This document shows, one piece after another, positions 34,901 through 47,101 of a DNA stretch of 64,000 nt. The DNA is from Lantana camara (Eukaryota > Streptophyta > Magnoliopsida > Lamiales > Verbenaceae). The first letter of the stretch is position 1. Each line of letters opens with the position of its first letter. The stretch covers positions 55,843,501 through 55,907,500 of the forward strand of contig CM074863.1 in assembly GCA_037501455.1 (NCBI GenBank), read 5' to 3'. The position numbers and the translations under genes are program-made. A model generated the notes under the pieces. It was not told the DNA's origin and ran no database searches. It was given only the letters and a program-made list of their open reading frames with translations.

Positions 34901-37900
34901 CGATTGCAGAACCGGTGTTCGCGTGTCGTGATTGAGTCAGTTTAGGTCGTACGGCTTAGGAACTACATGATAATGTGTGCATTGCATTGATTTTGAGCAT
35001 GGAATTGTCTTTCCTTTTGAATCTTGTTAAATTACCTGTTGCATTGTTTCGGGTTAAATACGTGCCATGAGGATGCACTAATCACATGCATATATCTTTG
35101 AAACGAGTTATGATTTATAGGTTATGAAGATAATATCAAACCACGGCCAAGTTCTACGATAACAACGATCTATTGCAAGTTCTTTCTTAAGCATGGAAGA
35201 TAGGAAGGATGCACCGGGGAAGAATAAAGAGAATTCGAGATGTGTGGCCTTCCTAGATGGAGCTAGAGTTCAAGGGTTAGGATCCGGAATGAGAGGTTTG
35301 ACTTTGGAGATGCAGCGGTAGAGGAATACTTGGTGAAATAAGGGTTGATCAAGGGATGGTGCTGACTTAGAAGATCGACATATGTGGTTCTACTACATAG
35401 GTTGCCTTAATGAGATTCAATGGGATCATTCAATCTAAGGAATGGAGTGAAGGCTTCTTGAAGGTAATTTAGTTTAGGGTTCGGATCATTGAAGAGGTAC
35501 CAAGGATTGAGAGGAGTCAAGGTAAAATAGATCCGGTGGGGATTGAGCACCAAGGGTTGTCAAAGAAGGGTTTCTAAATAAACCTGGAAATTAGAAATCG
35601 AGTTTGTAGAAGTCAAGATCGGGAAAAGTTTATATTCGGGTGCTATGGATTTTGACTAAGATGGAAAACGAGTCGGGAAGGGAGTAGAGGAAGAAAAGTA
35701 ATGTGGTAAATACAAATTTATGGAAGGTGGCAATATTGAGGACGGGATTTGAGTTCGTTTTTCCAAATCCAAGCTGAATTATCGTGTTGTGAGGTAGAAT
35801 TGGAAAATATGGAGCAACAAAGGGAAACGGTAAAGAAAGGTAAAGACCCCTGGGAAGGAAATTACTTAGAAAACATGTTCAGTTCACCAATTTAAACTCA
35901 TAAAAGATAAGCCGGAATCATGATCTGGGTAACGACTAGAAGTAGGGGTTAATTTTGTAAGAGAGTTCGGGCAATGTTGAAGGGTTGAATTCTGAGATGA
36001 AATTGCATGCTAATCCCATGGATGTAAAAGATTTTGGAGATCAAGAAATTTTAATGCCGGACCGTGGAAAATATAAGTTGATGTACGAAGAGGCATAGGA
36101 ATCTTGAAGACGGTGGAAAAAACAAGAAGGAATCAGAGTCAAAGGAAGCCCGTGACTAGAGAAACGAGGATAAGCTACCGAGCTAGTGGCTTGCCATCTT
36201 GGTGACAGGTTCTAGACATTCATAGCAGGTGCATTATACTTTGCATCAAATTATTTAATTTTCCTTACTTATACTTGTGCGTGCATCCTTATTTGATTTC
36301 ATTGCCTAAGTCGTTGCATATCAAATTGTTGCAAGTGCGCCACGTGCATCGTCATTTTAACCCGACATGCATTTTAGTGTTTATTTGATAGGAAGTTCCT
36401 TCACCTCATCTATCAAGTATAATTTCAACCGAGCCACATCCGAATTTAGATGAAAAGAAACAATGGGGTTGCACATTACAAGGGAGATGACGTCGGGGAA
36501 ATAAAGAACTTCAAGTAATGGATAGGTTGATGGAAATGGGATTTCAGAAAGAGAAGCGAGACTAGAGTTGGCCTCGGGGTGTTCGGACTAAACAAGAATA
36601 GAGAAAGGAGTCCTGTACCTCAAGAGAATTTGAAAGGATTGATGGAGTTCGGCATATAAAGGTAGAAATTCCAAGGGGGAGAGCACGACCAAGAGGTGAA
36701 TTTGAAACTTGAGGCCATGGCTGAAGAAATATTTAGTAGGAGCAACAAAAATACAAACTAAGGTAGACCTGGGGGTTTTCTTTTAGGGTGGTGATCGACA
36801 ATAAATAAAACGACCTTAATGGTTAAACCGTCAAAATGAGAGTTAAGTTACTAAGTTGGGTTGAAGATTATCAAGAGGCGTAGAGGAGATGATTTGTTGA
36901 ACATTTCCATGTATGGGACTCCGATTTTGGAGATGATGGAATTATGCAGGAGTGTCGGTGAATTCCTAAATCAGTGTTGACAAGAGGAAGCCCAATCAAG
37001 TCATCATATAAAAGGGGATAGTGTCAATAAAAACTAATTCAATGAGGTACAAAAGGGGTTTGGACAATGCGTAATAAAGAGAATATTATTAAGTCATCGG
37101 TTTTTTCCGTGGTAATCCAGAAAGAAACTTAAGAAGAGATAAAACCTAAAAGGATGGCCCTTGGGGGAAAATTTAGATCAAACTTCAAGAATCATCAAGA
37201 ACGTTCTGTCTTCGATTAGAGAATTTCTGGGGCTGAATACTGAATATAACATTAAAAGTTTAAAGAGAGTGAAGGGATACCCTGGACAGAAGATAGAAAA
37301 GATTCGTGTTGCGATAGACCTAAATGCCAAATAAGTTAAGATTAGGGCTGAACTTACAAGGTTACTAAGAGTAGTATCTTCGAGGATATGTTAAGACTCA
37401 GATATAGGAAAGATAGTAGTTATGGACCTGACATCGGGACGATTGTTCTAAAGGGAATGATGAGGGATCGAAAAAGAGTAGAATCAATAAAAGTTCGAAG
37501 GAAATCAAGAATAAAATCTTTGGAGAATCTACCACCGCTTCACTGGGGTATACTGAAGAAACTAAAGATGAGTCAAGCATTGAGCTTGCTTTCGGAGAAG
37601 ATCATGCATTAGACAACAAAACTCACAACTTCAAATTTCTCTACTGTGGTGAACGATACATGAAGCATCCATGACACATGCATACATGCAATTCTCATTT
37701 AAATAATTTTATGTTATGTGCTTTAATCTCTTACCGTATTGAATCGCTTTATATAATTGATGATTATTGTGAATGATACCTCATACTTGCCCTTGTGTGA
37801 TGTACGTGACTTTAATTGTTGTACTTGATGTCAGATACCTTCTTTTGGTATTGTTCTTTAATGTAACTATTTTATGTTGTGTTGCTCGGGAGTATTCGAG

Positions 37901-38037
37901 ACTCCCTTGCATTGTTATTTGAGAGTCCGGGTTCTCTCATTGTTGCTCGAGAGACGGGGCTCTCTCCTTGTTGCTTGTGAGAGATGGGGAATCTCTCATT
38001 GTTTGTTTGGTCGAGTAGTGAACCCGAGGACGGATCC

Positions 38038-38054
38038 TTTTAAGGGGGGGAGAT
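38038..38054 (+). other. polypurine tract of LARD copy 2
   Basis: A TTTTAAGGGGGGGAGAT-type tract immediately before LTR 3. Confidence 0.87.
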
Positions 38055-39561
38055 TGTAACGCCCCAGTTTTTCGTTCATGTATTATGATGTATGTGCTCC
38101 CTAATTGCGCGTTTAAATTATTTAATTACTTAATTAATTGTTTATCATAATTACAATTTTGAGTTTTTAATTAACCTTTTTAATAATATGTATTTCGTCA
38201 TATTTTATTAAATATTTAAAATGGATTTTTAATTTTCAATTGAATTTTGAAATTATATGAATTCTTGAACTATATGCATTTACGTGACAAGTTTGCCGTT
38301 ACTATATGAAATGAATTCGATATTTCGTGAAATTTTAATATGTTGGAGATATGTGTGTCATGAACATGTATATATGTGCTCGTGTTACATTTTTGGATTC
38401 GTTTGATTGCGTTTTAAATTTATTTGGTATGATTGGAACCAAACCGGGGGCTAATGGGCACATAGCGCACCCTTGGTTCCGAATGTGATATCTTGAGCTC
38501 GGGAACTCAAAATCGAGTTCCGTCAACTTTGTTGAACTCGTAAAGAGAATTTGGGTTCAATGAACTTAGCCTCATATTTTTCTAAGACCATTTGAACCCC
38601 CCGAAATTTAACCGAAACGGATGCAAAAACTACCACACTTTACTAAAATTGCCATAACTCCCACAAACCTTGACCAAATTAACCATGGTTGGATCCTATG
38701 GAACCCTAGTTAAGCCCACTAACACCCCATACTCTCTCCCAACCTAACCAACCCTCACTCAAACAAGAAAAGCTCAGCCAAACCCCTAGTTCAAGTTTCA
38801 TCCCGTCACCCTTGCCAAGCTTGCAGATTCAAGGCTCAAATCTCTTCCATCTTCCATCCAATTCACAAGGTGAGCTTAGGGTTGTAAAATATATTCATTA
38901 AGTGTCATTTTAAACTATGCATCCCCAATTTTGAGCTTGTATTCATGGAGATTAGAGGGCATGAATGAATAGTTAGGTTAAATGCAATTTTGTTGAGTTC
39001 TTGCAAATCGTTGATCCATCTCTCAGTTTTAAGCTATATTGTGATGCCCCGTCCGATAGATCGTACAGGTATGCGCCATGAGAGAGTTTAGCTTACGCAC
39101 TTATGTGATTTAATTTCCTTTCTATGTGTTTAATTCCAACTTTGACTGAAAATGTGACTTAATTAACTAAATTGCAAAATTTTAAAATATGAATTCTTGT
39201 ATGACAACTTAAGACTTGAAACTTGGGTGAATTTAAATTAATTTTTGGAGTTGGATTTAAATAGAACTTGGACCTATTGGTGTGTTTGGGCCTAACTCGA
39301 GTTAGTTGAGTTTGGGTCGTTCGGGACCAATATGAGCTCGGGAATTCGAATTTGAATTCCGACACCACCATTGGACTTCATTTGGTGATTCGGGTCCAAC
39401 GGAATTTACTTTATATTTTTCGGAAACCGTTTAGACCATGAACCTTTTTATTTTGACTTATTGAGCCGAAAGTCATTTATTTGAGCTCAAATCCTATTTA
39501 AGCCTTTAGCCTCATATTATATCTTGGAAACCCTAACCTTGACCTAAAACTATTAGCCACC

Positions 39562-39569
39562 ATATAAAT
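39562..39569 (+). promoter_or_regulatory. TATA box of family B LTR
   Basis: atataaat in catataaatagc lies about 130 bp before the candidate splice donor at 39693, consistent with a short first exon. Confidence 0.55.
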
Positions 39570-40084
39570 AGCTTTATCCCTGTTCATTTCATTTCAAACC
39601 ACACAAGTTAGCCTCGAAGAGAATCATGGAGAAACTTCAAGAGAAGATCAAGACTTGAACCATCTTTCATTCCTCATTCCTTCACAAGACAAGGTCAGCT
39701 TTGGATCTCTTTTGATGAGTATTTCATTTCTATTCTTGGTTTGGAGCATGAAATTGTTAGTATGAACTTGAATGATGAGATCTTGAATTCCTTAAGCAAG
39801 CCTTGATGATTTGAATGCTCCTTATGTGTCTTAGTTGCTAGAAATTCATGTAGGAAGACTAGGAATTCATATCTTCATGTTTAAGCTTGAAATTCATGAA
39901 AATGGGTGTTGGAGATTTTGGGCAAAAACATTCCTAAACTTAAATTAATTGATGTTTTGATGCTAAGCATGATTTATATGATGTTATACCTGAATTTCAT
40001 GATATTTTACGGTGGATTTTGTGTTGGATTGATGATTTTTGGTGTTCCCCTTCTTCTTCCCGAAACTGTCAAGTTTCTGCTCCA

Positions 40085-40330
40085 GATCCATGGCCGAAAC
40101 GGCCGTTCCCGTTTGTGCTTTAAGCCCTGAACGACCCTTCCAGACTAGGGTTTGGTTTTGGCGGCCGAACATGGGAACGACCGTTCCCATGTGTGCTTGG
40201 ACTAGGAACGGCCGTTCCCAGTCTCGCTTGGCCTTGGCGTGGGAAGGACCGTTCCCATGCTATGTTGTGCATGGGAATGGCCGTTCCCATGCTATGTTGT
40301 GCATGGGAATGGCCGTTCTCATGCGTCTGT
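40085..40330 (+). repeat. palindrome cluster type 4 (GGAACGGCCGTTCC) in LTR B
   Basis: About seven units related to gggaacggccgttcccatg, at 40095, 40130 (degenerate), 40172, 40206, 40239, 40274 and 40307. The last copies include a 33-bp tandem duplication containing gctatgttgtgcatgg. The cluster starts about 390 bp after the donor. Confidence 0.88.
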
Positions 40331-42217
40331 GACCCCTTTTACTTGCTTTTTCGTGCGTATTTGATTCCTTTGAGTTGCTACTTCACTTGTGTGCTCCGAT
40401 ATGACTTGGAATGCAATATCTGAACCTTTATACTTCCTTACTTGCATGATTTACTTGAATATTTGAATTATCCCTTGTGACCAATTTGACAAACATCATT
40501 CCATTTCGCATGTCATTCATACTTTGTACACCGTGCGTCTTACTTGGTTCATGTAGAGTCTAAGTTGGGCTTCTGTATGTCTTGTCACAGAGTTTGGTGG
40601 TGCCGGTGAGCCCGAGGTTTAGAGTGTTTGGCCCTTCACACTCTCAGACTCTACTATCACGAGGTGAGGTTTAGGATTTTGTATAGCTATGCGACCTATG
40701 GCCTTTATATGCTGATTACTACCCTTGCATGCGAGTATAGCCTATTATAAATACATATGTGTTGGATATGATATGTTTATGACCTTGTGAATCAACTCTG
40801 TTTTGGAAAATTAGATATAACAGCATATTTAAGCTGTTTTGAAAAGTTAAGTTATGTTATGATCTGTTCTGTAGTGAGTTAGCGATGATATATGGTATCT
40901 GTTCTGTTCTGTTCTGTGTGTGGATCCGAGGAGCTATGGGTAAGGAATCCCTGGGACGGTATAGGGCCGTCAGGGCTCGGCCTGTGCATAGTCTCCATTT
41001 GAGATATCTTCACGCGATCCGTGCTGTAGGAAAGGTGTGGTATCTTGAGCCTTCGGCTAAGGCCCGGGAGGACTCTTGTGGGTTTGCTACCCCTTGAGGG
41101 TTTGTCTGTTCTGGATGGTTCGGGGACGGTACATCTCTTCCCTCATTGGTGTGACGGTTGGATTTGATTTTGTATTCTATATTTTGATATGTTTTGAGGA
41201 GTAAAAGTTGGAAGCTCGTACTCGCCGAGCATGTGATCTGTTCTGTCTGGGAATCATGAATCGAAATAGAGTTTCTGAAATGTTTTCTAAAAACTTACAT
41301 ATCTATATTTTGGGGTACTTTGGAAATGTCTTTGGTATGCAACACCTATCTCCGGTTCATGAGTCCACCCTTCTGATATGTGTTGTGCTCTATATATATA
41401 TTGTGGGTGTGCATTAGCCCCCTCACTAGGTCAAGTTGACTGACCCCTCATTTAACTTTTAGTTGCAGGTCTGTTGGCGTTTGCTAGGCGGGAGTGAGTC
41501 CTTTGAGTTGCACTTAGTCGGTCTAGCATTTCTAGTTGCATTTGTCTTTCGTACACTTTACTTATGTCATGACTTGTAGACTTGAGATTATACTTTACCT
41601 TTCTGTAGCCCTATGTGGCATTCGTATTCGGCCCTATGTGGCACTTGATGATTATTACGTTATGTTGATATGATATTCGGGACTAGGTATCTATGCTAGT
41701 TGAACCCGTCACTTGTTTTGAATGTTGATTTAAATGCTTCCGCTATCTTGTTTTGAATGTTTGAAGTGCTTCCGAACTTTGAGTCTGTCGAGTTAGATCC
41801 GCCTAGCATAGAGTGTGTGTTTGTATCCCGTTCGCTCTAATTCGGATTCGAGCATGGACTTCCATTTCATGACCGGGTCTGGGTCTCAGTGCGGGGGATG
41901 TGGTATCCTCCGTTTGGGGTGTTACATATATACTTGATCTAGGTAGCTTAATTATTTCTTTTCTAAGATTGGAATTCGTGTGTAATCGCTGCTCCTTGAT
42001 CCTCCGTGGCTGCTATGAATTTTGGGGAAATACGTGATAAATTTCCTTCCTTGTTGTAGTGTGTGTGTGTGTGGGGTTTTAGGGTGAGTTGGCTGCTCTT
42101 TTTACATCCTTTTGTTGCCTTAATTGCTGGCTTTGTTGCCTTGTTTTGTGCCTCTACTGCTGCTTCCTGCTATGGAGGAAAACAAGGGCTGGAAGCCCTG
42201 CTACACGACTACAATAT

Positions 42218-42371
42218 ACGAGCGGGTGCGACCACGGGAAGGCCGTTTTGGGTTGCGCCCGCGACACTAAATTGCCCCAGTTTCGACTTGTTACCGTCTA
42301 TGTTGCTGCTAGAGAGAGAAGTAGCGGCCGAGACCCCTTTTGTACTTATTTTGGTCGCAGCTGCAACCTTG
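42218..42371 (+). repeat. palindrome cluster type 1 in LTR 3, decayed
   Basis: Same four-unit layout as in LTRs 1 and 2, but several units carry changes breaking the symmetry (for example ggttgcgcccgcgacac and ggtcgcagctgcaacc), many of them C-to-T or G-to-A type. Net of nested DNA it starts about 455 bp after the donor at 38870. Confidence 0.75.
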
Positions 42372-42484
42372 TTTTTGAACAGTTTTGTACCTTGCTATCT
42401 GTTGCTACGTATTTTGCTTCCTTTTTGTTTGAATCGTGTAACCTTGCTCATATGTTTATTATATTGCCTTAAGTTGTGGTATAT

Positions 42485-42519
<35 letters not shown>

Positions 42520-42711
42520 GTGTGTGTGTGTATATTAAGCAGTTTTTTGAATGTAATGAATATATACTATAATGAATATATATTGTAGCGCCCCAAACGA
42601 AAGGCACCACATCCCCCGCACTATGACCCAAACCTGGTTACGAAATGGAAAGTCCGCACCCGGATCCGAATCATAGCGAACGGGAGACCACTCAGTCACT
42701 AGGCTAGGCGG

Positions 42712-44155
42712 TGATAGTATGCATAAATTACATGAAAAGCTCTTTCTTTTTCCCCTGAATTGAATTAGATTTCTACTTAATTTGCTTTTATTTGGCTTTT
42801 GCAAAAACATGTTGATAAATGAGGGATTTGGCAGAATCATGAAGGAAAAGATGCTAAGTGTTGAAAATGCCTGAGCCATGACCCCAATGTATGATCATCC
42901 CTAAGGCTAATGTACGCATAGCAGACCACGGTCAACAAGTACGACTGATTCCTCTTGTTGGGCAGGTGGCACACATGCAACAGCTTGCTAACATGGCTTA
43001 CATGCAAGAGTTGATCCTGCGTTTTTGAAGTTTCAAGAATCCTAATCATGCTTATTGGGATTTGTAAAAGTCATTTGTCTCCCTTGATCATTATCATTTC
43101 TAGATTTAAGGGTATTATATAAGCTAGTTAAGGGGAAAAAGGGGACAGACTTTTAGACAATTCAGAAAATAGAAAATAGCAGCAGCTAGCAGCAGAGAAC
43201 AGCAGGGGATTTCTTCCTCAAAACTGTGATCATTTTCAGTTTATAAGTTTGAAGCATTTAAGTTTGGTATTTTATTTTGAATTGTTTTAAGTTCAGAATA
43301 TTTACTGTTTATCTTGCATGATGATCCGTGGCTAAACATAATTGTCTTAGTTAGGTTGTATCTTTGTTCCTTGCCAATATTTATGAGATCTAAGTGAATG
43401 AATACGAATTTAATCTATGGTATTTATGCATGCTTTGAACGTATTTATATGAGTTGTTTTCAAATCATCTTTCTGATCAATCGATGCCTAGATAACAACT
43501 TGATGAGGTTATACTGATACCTGATACGTAATAGTCTTGTAAAGGTGTACAAGAACCACACATCATTGAGAGTTTACTACCATGTTTACTCAATAAAATG
43601 GTGAGGCATGCGTAACATGATTTCATAAGTCCAAGCTTCTGGAGATTTTGGATCATGATTAATGTCCTTTTGGTGCTCAATGCTATCATATAGTTAAATC
43701 CTAGATACTTGTTCGCGGGACTGCTATGTGGTAAGAATTTAATTGATGAGCTTCTCTTGATTAAGTTAAAAATAAGAAAGGATGATATGGACAAGCTTCT
43801 TGTCTCTTGTAAGTTAATCTACCATTTGATTAGACTTGACTTTTGCATCGAGGATTAGATATGGGCATGGAATGAAGTAACAACTTAGCTAAGATATTTC
43901 TTTCATAATCAACCTTCACAACTCTCTTTAATTTCAGTATTAGTTAATTGAAGAAATTTGATTTTGTGACTTAAAATAGTTTGTTTGAATTACATAAACA
44001 CCCCCCCCCCCCTCTAAGTCTCTTTTGAATATTCTCTTGGATACATTGAATATAAGTCTATCTAGTCCTGTGGGTTCGACCCTTTACTGCTATGTTACAA
44101 TTTTATATTTTGTGCGGTAAGTAAAGGATTTAATTAGTGGATTTGACAACCATCA
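42712..44155 (+). repeat. 5' LTR of Athila-type element
   Basis: 1444 bp, with a TATA box attatataag at 43114-43123 and a C-rich run near 44000 that reads CA/C mixed in the 3' copy. Matches 53295-54740 throughout. Confidence 0.95.
43114..43123 (+). promoter_or_regulatory. TATA box in Athila 5' LTR
   Basis: attatataag lies about 400 bp into the LTR. The same box is kept in the 3' LTR (around 53699-53708). Confidence 0.6.
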
Positions 44156-44160
44156 AATTT

Positions 44161-44180
44161 TGGCGCCGTTGCCAGGGACT
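44161..44180 (+). other. primer binding site, tRNA-Asp
   Basis: tggcgccgttgccagggact is complementary to the 3' end of plant tRNA-Asp with one mismatch in the first 18 bases. It starts five bases after the LTR. A tRNA-Asp primer is usual for Athila/Calypso-type elements. Confidence 0.88.
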
Positions 44181-44206
44181 AGACTAAACTGTTTTGTATT
44201 CTTTAT

Positions 44207-45493
44207 ATGACTAGGTCAGAACGTTCGAAGAAACTGATCCCATATGACCCAGAGATTGAGAGGACATTAAGACAGATCAGGAAGGAAAAAATATTGAGGA
44301 GGTTGCAGACAGAAAGCAGTGATTTTCTGGAAACAGATTCTTTCCCCTGTGTGGTTAGATTATTTACTGTTACTGACAAAGGAAGCACAAGCGGTGGTCA
44401 TCCTTTAAGCATGGCTGCGCAAGATCAGACACTTAGACAACTAGCTGCACCGCCTGTAGCCCCGGAGCCATTATGCATAACTTTGCCTACTTTAAATACT
44501 GATTTTGAGTTAAAGTCTGGTTTAATCCATTTACTTCCTACTTTCAGAGGCAAAGAAAATTAAGATCCAAATCAACATCTTAAGGAATTTCATGTGGTTT
44601 GTTCTAGCATGAGGCCCAATGGAGTTACAGAAGAGCAGATCAAACTGAGAGCATTTCCGTTCTCTCTAACTGATGGTGCAAAAGAGTGGTTGTATTATTT
44701 ACCACCAGGATCAATTACAACGTGGACAGCCATAGCCTCAGCCTTCCTGGAGAAATTCTTTCCAACGTCCAGAGTTGTATCAACTAGGAGAGAAATAGTT
44801 TCTGTGAAGCAAAAGGAGTCTGAAACTCTCCATGATTATTAGGAAAGATTTAAGAAATTGTTGGCTAGGTGTCCACAGCATGGACATACAGAACAAGCCT
44901 TGATCCAGTATTTTTATGAAGGATTAATTCCAATGGAGAGGAGGATGATGGATGCAGCAAGTGGTGGTGCAATTGTCAATAAAACACCTAATGAGGTCAG
45001 GCAATTAATTTCAACCATGGCTGCTAATTCTCAGCAGTTTGGAAATCATCAAAATGTCCCAAGGAAAGTAAATGAGGTAAACTCTGCTTTAATTGAAAGT
45101 CAATTAAATTAACTAACAACTTTGGTGCAGAATTTAGTTGTGGCAAACTCGACACCATCTTTGGTTTGTGGAATATGTAACAGCCCAGATCATCATACAG
45201 ATTTATGCCCAACACTCCAAGTAGATGGAACTGAAAATGTGAGTGCAATAGGAGGAGGCTTTCAACAAAGAAAGTATGATCCGTATTCAAATACATATAA
45301 TCCGGGATGGAAGGATCATCCTAATTTCAGCTATGCACCAAGGCCTCAATTGTTTCAAGGACAACAAAATTTTCAGCCAAGGCCACCCATATAAAGACCA
45401 CCTCAAAACTTCCAGCCACATCAGAATTTTCAGCCACAACAACCAAATTTTCAACAACCTTCAAGCTCTAATTCAGGTACTTCTTTAGAAGAT
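44207..45493 (+). pseudogene. Athila gag (N-terminal half of gag-pol), four stop codons
   Basis: The ATG at 44207 (MTRSERSKK) begins a frame continuous with protease and pol. Visible parts: a capsid region with LRAFPFSLTDGAKEWLYYLP and FLEKFFPTSR, then a zinc knuckle CGICNSPDHHTDLC (about 45169-45210), then a Pro/Gln/Asn-rich tail. In-frame stops occur at 44561 (TAA), 44840 (TAG), 45110 (TAA) and 45392 (TAA), each one base from a sense codon. There is no frameshift. Gag would assemble the particle and bind the RNA. Confidence 0.9.
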
Positions 45494-47098
45494 ATGTTTA
45501 AAGCTTTTATGACTAACAATCAACAATTTCAGCAAGAAACAAGAGCAAATATGCAGCAGTTCCAGTCCACTATTCAAAATTTAGAAAACCAACTGGGACA
45601 GCTAGCAACTTCAGTCAGCAAGCTTGAAAACAAAGGAAAATTGCCATCTCAAATGATTGATCCAAGGCAAAATGCTAGCGCTATTACCTTGAGGAGTGGA
45701 AAGGAGCTTGAATTGCCTGAAAGAAAGCAAAAAACAGGACAAAGTAATGAAGAAACAGAGCAAAACAGAGCAGATTTGGATATTGATACAGATTCAGTAG
45801 GCAAGGGCGTAAGCCATGATCATGGCTTAGAGACAGAACGAGAAGCAGAACCTACTGCACTGCCTGAACCTATGGTGATCCCACCACCATTTCCTCAAAG
45901 GTTGACATCAGTAAAGAAGGCCAAGGAAGAAAAAGAAATTATGGACACATTTAGAAAGGTTGAGTTGAATATTCCCCTCCTTGATGCCATAAAGCAAATA
46001 CCAAGGTATGCTAAATTTCTTAAAGATCTTTGTACAAATAAAAAGAAACTGCTAGGAAATGAGAAAATTAGCATGGGTGAAAATGTATCAGCTGTACTTC
46101 AGAGGAAACTCCCACCTAAATGCAAGGACCAAGGTATGTTTGCTATTCCATGTAGAATAGGAAACTTAGGCATAAATCATGCTATGTGTGATCTTGGTGC
46201 ATCAATAAATGTTATGCCTTTATCAGTCTATTCTTCATTGAATATAGGTCCTTTAAAAGGAACTGGAATTATTATACAGTTAGCTGACAGATCAATAGTA
46301 CATCTTGAAGGTGTGCTGGAAGATGTACTTGTGCAAATTAATAATTTAGTATTTCCTACAGATTTCTTTGTGGTCAACATGGAGGATGATAAGATATCCA
46401 AATCTTTAGATTTACTGCTTGGAAGACCATTTTTTAGCACAGCAAAAGCAAAGATTGATGTCTATAATGGGACGTTAACACTGGAATTTGATGGAGACCT
46501 GATTAAATTCAATGTTTATGAAGCCATGAAATTTCCATCTGAAAATATTTTAAATGTTTCTTCTATAGATATCATTGATAATTTTGTACAAGCTACTGCA
46601 AAGTTAGATTTTTATTATGAACTTTATTTGGCCTTAGAAGATAGCATTTATATTAATCAACTGAAAGAATTAGAGGCTAAATACGAAGTGAAAGAAGATA
46701 TTAGTGAGGTTGTTTATGCACTGGAATCTCTGGAATCTGCTAAATTAAACATCATTTGTAATCAATTAACTGCTTCTTATACTAAAACACTCCCTTCCGT
46801 TGTGCAGGCTCCAAAATTAGAACTCAAACCTTTGCCATCGCATCTGAAGTATGCATATTTGGGTAGTGGTGAAACCTTACCAGTGATCATCTCTAACAAG
46901 TTATCTGAACTAGAAGAGGACAAACTGATAAGAGTTTTGAGAGAATTCAAGACTGCTTTGGGATGGACAATTGCAGATATAAAAGGTTTGAGTCCATCAA
47001 CTTGCATGCATAAAATAATTCTAGAAGAGGATTGCAAACCAGTCAGACAAGCCCAAAGAAGACTGAATCCCCCAATGATGGAAGTGGTAAAGAAATAA
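45494..47098 (+). pseudogene. Athila gag tail and aspartic protease
   Basis: A 534-codon open stretch in the gag-pol frame. It starts with a Gln/Asn-rich coiled-coil-like region (QSTIQNLENQLGQLATSVSK), then ITLRSGKELE, a conserved Athila gag-end motif. The protease active site is CDLGASINVMPLSVY (Asp at residue 233), followed about 75 residues later by LLGRPFFSTAKAKIDV. The last 130 residues are the linker into RT. The frame is closed by TAA 47096, after which RT continues in the same frame. Confidence 0.9.
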
Positions 47099-47101
47099 GT
47101 C

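Larger units (their letters stand above)
34880..38054 (+). mobile_element. LARD internal region, copy 2
   Basis: 3175 bp between LTR 2 and LTR 3, collinear with copy 1 and differing by scattered substitutions and an 85-bp extra stretch (36763-36847). No sustained ORF. The pol-like trace recurs at 37200-37235. The uninterrupted tggac site here (around 37281) is the empty site of the LTR inserted in copy 1. Confidence 0.82.
39040..41926 (+). mobile_element. solo LTR, family B
   Basis: Begins tgtgatgccccgtcc and ends ttggggtgttaca, 2887 bp, with perfect duplications tatat at 39035-39039 and 41927-41931. The uninterrupted site is present in LTR 2 (about 29893). It has a TATA box (atataaat, 39562-39569), then about 120 nt to an AAG|GTCAGC donor-like site (39693), type 4 palindromes (40085-40330) and acceptor TTTTAGTTGCAG (41457-41468) followed by gctaggcggg. 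Its block at 40550-41420 is shared with the LTR at 11418-15510. Confidence 0.93.

Noticed and set aside
40085..40330. CRISPR-like array of repeats
   Set aside because: Repeats are palindromic, irregularly spaced and part of a plant LTR; the spacers are themselves repeated.
44003..44015. Poly-C run as a regulatory element in the Athila 5' LTR
   Set aside because: The 3' LTR has a CA/C mix at the same place, so this is homopolymer drift or sequencing slippage.
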